Source of the DNA: WTJH01 sp049889695
Lineage (GTDB): Bacteria > Bacteroidota > Bacteroidia > Flavobacteriales > Flavobacteriaceae
Reading direction: 5' to 3'
Length of the DNA: 64,000 nucleotides
Assembly (NCBI GenBank): GCA_049889695.1
Contig: JBMHCX010000014.1
Location: forward strand, 8,786-72,785
This document shows positions 54,401 through 63,400 of this stretch, in pieces. Below the pieces are notes generated by a model. That model was not told the DNA's origin. It did no database searches and worked only from the letters and a program-made list of their open reading frames with translations. Numbering within the stretch: position 1 is the first letter of the stretch; each line of letters opens with the position of its first letter. The position numbers and the translations under genes were made by a program.

Positions 54401-57400
54401 GAGGTTGCTCCCGATAAACCGTCAGGTAAGAAAATCGTTGGACTGATGATATTCACTGCACCAGTTCCGCTAAACTCAAACTCAATTGGCGTAATTGGGT
54501 CGTTCTGACATACATTAACGATTACAGGAGCAGACGTGAGTGTAATTTCTTCGTTCGGATTCACGACGATAAATCCATAAACAGTTGTTTCATTACAGAG
54601 AGAGTTCGTCGTGGTTACAGAATATCGATATGCGGTTGGGACGTCTACACTGACTGTTGGTGTTCCCTGAATGGTGAGCGTTTGTGTTGTTACTTGAGTA
54701 AACAATCCTGCTGGAAGCCCAAAGGCATTTGCCTGATTTGTGGAAGCTCCAAAGGTGTAGGTAATTGGCACAATACCCTCTCCTTCACAAATCGACTGAT
54801 CGTCTGTTCCTACTGCTGAAGTAAGGGAAACTGTAGCATTGGCTTGTACTTCGATTTGTATGGTTTCCGTTTGTGCAACACAGTTTGAATTATCCGTTGT
54901 TACTGTAAAGTTCTGAACACCGAGAACTGTTGGGGTACCAGTAATCGTTAATACTTTAGGACCATTGACCATCACCGGTAGATTCGGAGTGATGTTGGGT
55001 GCATTAAACGGTGGATTAGGATTCGCCTCCTGAAGTGTATTGACACTGAAGGTTTGGCCTACCGTAAGTCCTTCTAAGGCAATAGCAGTACCACTAACAG
55101 TTGCGGTCACTTCACGGTTAGGATCAGCCATAATAGAACCAACTAAGGCATTCACAACTGTAAGCGAATTATCGCCTACAAACGATACATAAGTATACTG
55201 ACTTGAATTGATGAAAATACTATAACTCTCGTTCGCGAGTAATGGTATTGCAGCAGTACCATATTCTACAACTGATAACTGTCTTTCCAGACCAAAGTTG
55301 GTCGTTAAACCTGGTGGTAATGCGGTAATATTTAAGGTAATTAACGGATCACCCCAATAATGAATTTCTAGTGGCTCAATTGCGTTCCCTTGGCAAATCG
55401 TCTGATTGATAGCTCCTGAAAGTACGTCCAGATAGTCATTGGGCTCTACTGTAATATTCCCCGAAACAGAAGTCTCTTCACAACCATTAATATTTCCAAT
55501 AGTAGTAATGGTGTAAGTATAGGTTCTGATGGCCCAATCGTTGGTAAGGACGGTACCAGAGACCGTTAAAATATTAGTAACCGGATCTAGTGTAAAGCCA
55601 ACACCGTCTGGCAGTCCTTCAACAATGACACCAGCAGCACCCCCTCCAACTTGATATTCTATTGCTTGAATAGGCGTATTGTCACACAAGGTCTGATTAA
55701 TCGTAGGGGAAGCTGTGGTTAAACTCACCGTTGAATTTTCTACCACTTCAATTCGACCGTTGACAATAGCAGGATTACAAGATGCCCCTTGTGTAGACAA
55801 TGTAAAGTTATAGATTCCTGGAGCAGCTGTAATATTTGGTGAACCTGAAATTAGGTAGATCCCTGCTGTAGAAACCATGATAGGATTAGAGAACCTTAAA
55901 TTATTGGTACTGAATGGAGGATATACTGTAAAGTTAACTCCAGCCACATCAGCCGTAATTCTAATGGTGTTAGAAACAGTATTGTAAGTTGCACTTACCG
56001 CTGGTTCTAAATCAATTCTAAAGGCCATCGCCTGCCCTAATTGATCTAGAGTGGTGTTAGCTCCACCTCCAGCGATGCTAATATTTTGCCCATTCACATT
56101 TATGGTATACACTTCTGAAGCGGTAGTGGTCGTAACAATGAGACTTGCAGCAGTAATTTCAATCTCTGAGATTTGTTGTCGAGGGACATATGATCCTGTT
56201 ACTCCTGGTGGTAGTCCAACAGGAGCGTTAACCGCTTGTGCAGAGCCAACTACTTCATAACGAATATCTACAATTCGGTCATCAATACAAATGGCAGATC
56301 CATTGGCAAAGGTTTGACTTACCGTTCCAGGAGCAGAAAGTAAATTCAATTGTTCACTTGCATTGACCACAACAGAACCTGAGATCGTTGGTGTTGAGGT
56401 ATTACACCCAAAGGTGCTTCCAACAAGTGCATATTCGAAATTAAACGTTCCCGCAATTGTATTATTGATGTTTGGATTAGCCGTTATTCGGTAGCGTTGA
56501 GCTGCACCTCCACCGCCAATCGGGGTGATAGAAATCCATGCTGGATTTACCACTGAGGTGGTTGGAGTAACCGCTGTAGCTCCATAGACATCAAATTGTA
56601 ATATTTCAACATTATCCCCGTCACAAACTGCAGTACCGTCTAAAGCTCCTGAAACAATTACGGCGGAAGTTGTTGGATTCACATTGATGATTCCTGTTAA
56701 TGTACTTGTTGCCGCACAATTGGGACCTGAGGCTTCTAATTGATACAAGCGACTTGTCGTGACTGTTGCATTTGCTGTGATAGTAGAAGAAACTGTACCA
56801 AATATTCTAAAGTAAGAAGGAGTAGTTTCTATACTTTGAGTAATCGTAATTGTACCAGTAGCTGGGGAACGATCAATCACATTAAAGGCAATTCCAGAAT
56901 TGTTATGTGTTAATCGTAGTGTAGCAGTATTAGCCGGTAAACCAGCAGTTATTACCTGAGGTGTGATTCTTAAGCTAGTATCTGCAGCTGTTAGATTAAA
57001 GAATAGGTTGGCTAGTTCAACACCACTGTTTGTTGGGGTAGTCGTAGCAGTATAGGAACGGTTATTAATTTCCAATGTATAAGTCTCGGTAACCAAAGAA
57101 GTTCCTGTAAAGGTTATTTCTGTGACCTGCGGTCTTGAATAATTTCGTCCTTCCAAACCAAGATCTGTTAACACTGAAGGATTGGTTAAATTGATGGTAT
57201 AAGCCGGATTCGATACTTCGTAAGTAACATCCACAATATCATCCCCATGACAAACTGTTTGTATGCGTGTAGTTAAACTAGACGTCAAACTTAAATTAGG
57301 TGTAGGTTGAACAACAATCTGATTGGTAACCGTTGCGGAAGAACAACCGAATATGCTACCGTCTGCAACAATTGTATAGTTAAAGGTTGTTGGTGCAGCA

Positions 57401-60400
57401 GGATTCACCGTCGGGCGTCCTGAGATAACAAACTGTCCACCAGCTAAATTTCCTCTAAGGCCTGCAGGAAGCCCAGTAACAGAAACATTTCCAGCTCCAA
57501 TTACGTCATAAATGATAGGAGTAATTGTCGAGAGAGCACAAACCGTTTCAGTGACCGTTCCTTGAACAATATCAATAGATAGAGGATTGTATACTTCTAA
57601 TTGTCCTGTAAAGGATGCCGTAGTACAAGACGCTGTCCCTGGGAAAACTTCAAAAGTAGTCACTACATATTGGTACCTTCCAGGGGTTAATGTCACCAAA
57701 GGAACAGTTGAAATGCTGAATAATGATTGTCCAGCTGTTGTCACTGGTAATTCTAACTCCACACCTGCTCCAACAGGCTGATTGCCGACAATATTGAATG
57801 GGTTCCCTGCTATACCTCCAATTTCTAATTCATTGGAAGTGGAATTATAACCTACAGTAACTGTAGAATCAAATGCAATGGCTGCAGCTAATCCTTGCCC
57901 CACTTGATCGGTCGTTTCAGTATTCGTTGAAGTATACGTATAATCGTTATTATTAATCGAAACTCTATAGGTTGTTCCTGAAGTCGAGGAAGAGATAGTC
58001 GTTAGAGCAATAATAGATAGCTGTTGAGTTAAATTATTATTTTGAAGTACCGCATTGTTTCCAAACTCATCTGTTAAAGTTGGACTAAAGGTAACTGTCG
58101 CCTGAAGGTTAGAGCCACCTAGAATATCAAACTCAATGGTCGATAGAGTCTCATCTGGACAGATTTGTTGATTGTTATTAGCACCTGGTCTAGGCCGTAT
58201 GGTTGCAGGTCTAGGAATAGTAATGGCATAACGATCTCTATCTCCTGGACAAAGTGCTGGTTCAGTTTCGATAAATACAGTTCCCCAGAAGTTGTTGTCC
58301 CAGAACAATTCAAGGTCTCCACTACCAAAGTTAGATTGTATTTGACCTGTATTCTCGTCGAGAATGGTATTCTGCCAAGCATTTGTCCCTGTAACAATAG
58401 ATGAATAATCTCCACCTAGGATATACCAGTTGGCATCCGAATTCGTGAATAACTGAGTACTTGGGCTACCTGTGGTCGAAGTAGGACATACGGGTAGAGT
58501 TCCAAAAACTGGAATTATTTCTGGAATGACAGGGTCTTCCTCCCCTATTCTATAGGTTCTTGAAATCCACGATCCTATAGATCCATCGCAACCAATAGGT
58601 CTAACTCGAACAGTAAACTGTCCCCAGAATCCATTATTCCAAGTGAGTACACCCGTTGTAGAATCAATAGTACCGGGAGTTTGAACCGCTGGATCACCAG
58701 GAACAATATTGGTTACTTCCCATTCGAGTTCACTGAAGTCGTTTTGGTTATTCGCTGCTCCTGAGAAGAATTGAACAGAAGGGAATTGCGCTGTAAATGT
58801 TGCATTAATCTCACAATCGGGTACATAACCAGAGGTAAATCCGTCACATAAAGTAACATTAGGATCGATAGGTGCAGTAATAGTCGGTACACCGGTAGCT
58901 GGAATTTGATCTTCCACCATCCAAATTTCAACGGTTTGCCAGTTGGAATATGTTCCGCCACAACCTCTTGCTCTTACCTGAATATAAGCTCTATTTGTTG
59001 TGGTTACTACTCCTGAACCAAATAATGGGTTCCAATTCATAGTAGCACTCTGAGTAGCATTCGCTGTAGAAGGTGCACTTATAATTGCATCTGAGTTAGG
59101 ATCGTTTACTCGTTGTACTGGGAAACTAGTATTAGCAACTGTAGAACGAACGACTAGTTGATTGGTAGCCACGTCATAATCTACAGTGATTGTAGTCATG
59201 GCACTAATGGCGGCTTCAAAGGCTTGTCCTAATCCATCTAAAGTGGTAGAGGTAGCCGTGAATGTAGTACCAGATATTGTAATTGTAAATACGTCTCCAG
59301 CATTCGGATCACTTCCCGCAAAATTGAATGTTGATACTTGAACATTGTTTTCTACGATAGTACCGGCAGCAGCAGGGAATACATTCCAATCAAATTCTGT
59401 TGTAAATGTTCCGAATAAACCAGTGTTGGTGTAACAAGTAAAGAATTCAGTGGATGGTGTTGCCCCAGGAGGAGCGTCTTGACAAACTGTATTGTTAAAC
59501 CATTGACCACCAGAGTTGATCACCGCATAATCCTGATCGTAGAAATCCATCATAATTACACTTGGAGTAATCGGTGGTGGAGTTACATCAAATGTGTAGT
59601 CGACGCTATCAAGTGTTATACAAGGAGCTGCTGGATCTGTAACGATTCGTATGGTTCCTTCGTCGCCTTGGTTCACAGGTGTCCCTTGTATTTCAAAACG
59701 AGTAGTTCCCGAAATACGCCACCAATTAGAGTTCACATTATTTTGTATAATCGTCGCAGTACCTGTCCCTACAGGAAGTGGAATTGGCGTATATGCATCA
59801 GGCAAATTTTGAATAACCACACTTGCAGCTGAACCTCCAAATTCGAATCTAGGTGGAGTAATCGGACTATTCACACAGACTTCCTGTGTTCCGAAGGGTG
59901 CTGCAGAAGCCACTTGATTAACAAATGGTGCTGGAACTACCTCAATAATAATCGGATTCGTATAGGACTCACAAACATCAGTCGCGGCAATAGTTGTTAG
60001 TAAACGAATATCTATAGTGGTTACGGTAGAAGAAGTTCCTGTAACAGCAGTATTCCCTGGAAATGGCTGTATGTTTAAAACATTCGCAACTGGGTAATAC
60101 ACTGCGTTTATCCCTGGTGCAGTATTGTTAATAAGTGTTTCTAATGCACCTCCAATACCATCCGTGTTCGTTACAGTTGCAGAAGTAACGACCTGATAGA
60201 GTTGTGAATTGATGTATATCCCATATATCTCGCCAGCGGTAATAGATACTGCTCCACTTTCACTGAATAAAATATTGGTTTGTGATGTAGGTATTGTCGG
60301 TGATCCACTACTCGTCGTAATTTTTACGCGATAATAGGTCGTAACAGTAGGTGCTGTAGCGGCGTTGAAGCTATAAACATTCGTACCACTTGTCAGGTCG

Positions 60401-63400
60401 GTCCATGTAGCCGAATCAGTTGATTCTTGGAAGGTATAGGTCACCTGCCCTGCTACAGCTGGTGTTGCACCAGTAATAGCAATATCTCCCGGAATATCTC
60501 CCTCACAAATAACCTGATCGTTAAGAAGATCTCCAGCGTTAATTTCTGGAAGAATATTGTACTCTATCCATGGAGATGCTTCAAAACATTCTACTCCAGC
60601 TCTGGTACTGTATGCTATTCTTCGATACCAAGTATCAGTAGACGTAAGCGAAGGTGGAGAATAGCCAGTATTCGTCTCCCCTGGAATAACCGTAAAGCTT
60701 ACCCCACGACTGTAAGATACTTGCCATTCATAACGGATAGTTCCGAAACTACTAGTCGCATCCACTAGACTTAGAATATTTGGAGGTATACTTCCATAAC
60801 AATAGGTTCCTGTTCCTGTAGTATCGAGTCGACCCGGATCTATTTCATTAATATCTAAGCGGAACACATTACTGAATGCTTCACAAGCACCACCTCCAGC
60901 ATTTGAAATTACCTGACGACGATAGTATATGGTTCTAGAAATCGTTGTTGACGGAGTAAATGATATTCCTGTTGCCGAAGTAATATTGGTAATATCTGTA
61001 CCAAAGTTATCAATCGATTGCTGCCATTGATAGGTGATTTGAGGACCAGCAACACTACCGGTAACCTCTAAAGTAGGGCCGGGTTCTCCAAAACAAACAG
61101 TCTGTAGTGTTGGACTGATAGTTCTTCCATTGTTAGAAGTCGGGGATATAGTTCCTCCCAAAAGCGCTGGTGTAACAAATATCTCAACAAAGACAGACGC
61201 GTCTTCACATAATACTCCGTTATAATTACTAATCGCTACCCTTCTAAATTGTGTTGTCTGACTCAGCGGAGCAGTAAACGTCAGATTTGAAGAAGTTGTG
61301 CCCGTTGCACTAATCACAGTAGTGAAGTTATCGGTTGAACTCTCCCATCGATAGGTTATTGTCGTTGAGGTTAAGGAAGTAGTTGCGGTAGTTGCCCCAA
61401 GAATAGGGCCGGGTACACCACTTGAACATACGACTGCTTGAGTAGCGGTAATCGTTCCTGCATCAAGTCTATTAACAAATAGTATGAATGAGGAAGAAGA
61501 AGTACAACTCGCTGCACCACTGACGACTGAAACATTAACCGTGACAGTGGTTAATCCGGCCAAATCGAGTGCAGAAATAGTTATAGTGTTTGTCGTTGTT
61601 GTACCTAAAGGTTGTACGCCTCCTAAATTCCAGGTATATGTCGCTGAAGGAATACTCGTGGCTACTACAAATGCAGGCTGGTTATCACATACGATGTTGG
61701 TAAAGTCAGCTGTATTTACTGTAATAGCTGGAGGAACGACTCTACTAATTCGGAAAGAATCAGAAATATCTGAACACGCAGAAGGATCAACTGTTCCAGA
61801 AGCTGTTAGCGATTGGTCATAAGCCACTACATCAACAACATCATTATTTAGCAAGGTATATCCAGCAGTTCCAGAAATAGTGTCCGTTAATGGGTCGAAT
61901 GTTGCATCGCCCGAAGGTCCGGCATTCGTTCTAAAGAGTACAGTGCCACCCACTCGGAATTCATAAGACTGTCCGTTTCTTCCTCTAAATGTTATGGGAT
62001 CGCCCTGACATAAAGTAATAGTCGCTGGTGCCGTCGTAGCATTATTTACTAATACAGCATTAAAAGTATTCGATATGGTAATCGATACTGCAGGGGTCGT
62101 AAATTCTTCGCAGGAAACTCCATTAATGGTACTAATTGCGACACGACGGAACTGCGTATCACGTATCAACCCAGAAGTAAAAGTCAATACTGATGAAGTA
62201 ACTCCAGTAGGACTTACTACCGAAACGAAATTATCCGTTGAACTTTCCCAACGATAAGTAATCGTTGCTGATGCCTGTGTTGAAGAAGCTAGAGCTGTGC
62301 TGACAATCGGGGATGGAATAGCTCCCGCACAAATAGCCTGCGTTCCACTAACCGTTCCTGCATTAACAGTATTAATAAATAACGTGAAGCTTTCGCTAAC
62401 TATACAGGTTCCGGTGGTGCTTACTTGTACAGAGATAGTTGCTGTGGTTAAGCCAGTAAGGTTACCTGCTGGGATAGTGGTTGTATTTGTTGTCGTTGGT
62501 GGTAGTGGGGTGGTATTGATGGACCATAGATATGTTGCCCCTGGAACATTCGTTGCTGTTACCTCTACTCCAGTATTTTCACAACCAACATTAGAACCAT
62601 CGCTAGTAGAAATAGTGACAACTGGGGGAATTTCTACTGTGACTGTGATACTTGATGATATTGCAGAACAAGCATTTGGATCTACCGTACCCGAAGCCGT
62701 TAATGCTCGGTCATAGACAATTACATCAACCACATCATTGTTCAAGAAAAGATAAGGTAAACTTCCAGAAATGGTATCTGTCAATGGATCAAAGGTTGCG
62801 GTACCTCCTCCATTGGCATTGGTTCGGAAAAGAACTGCTCCACCCACTCGGAATTCATACGATTGCCCTCCAGTTCCCGTAAATGTGATATTGTCGCCTC
62901 TACAAATATTTGTGGTCGTTGGAGCTGGCGTTCCACCTACACGAAGTCCTGCAACTACAGTACTACTCAATGTAATCGATATTGCTGGACTTGTTGCTTC
63001 CTCACATGCAACTGCACTGAATGTACTAATGGCTACTCTACGGAATTGAGTGTCTTGTGTTAACGGTCCAGTGAATGTAAAGTTCGAACTTGTTGCTCCC
63101 GTAACAACACTCACCACAGACGTAAAGTTATCTGTAGAACTTTCCCAACGGTAAGTAATAGTTGCAGATGTAAGCGAAGTTGTTGCCGAAATTAAGTTGG
63201 TAATATTTGCAGGGGTAGTGTTTGGACAAATCGTTTGTGTCCCACTGATTGTTCCAGCATCTACTCTATTGATATAAATAATAATATCATCGCTTTCAGT
63301 ACACCCATTTGTAGAACTTACTTGAACACTTATCGTCGCTGTTACAAGTCCTGTGAAGTTTATATTTGGGATAGTAATGGTATTAGTGTTTGTAGTGTTA

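Noticed and set aside
62297..62716. Open frames of 110-140 codons on the plus strand within the giant repeats (also 61484-61822, 60427-60768, 59479-59832)
   Set aside because: They recur with the repeat period as mirror images of Thr/Val-rich coding sequence and have no start signals or recognisable protein features.
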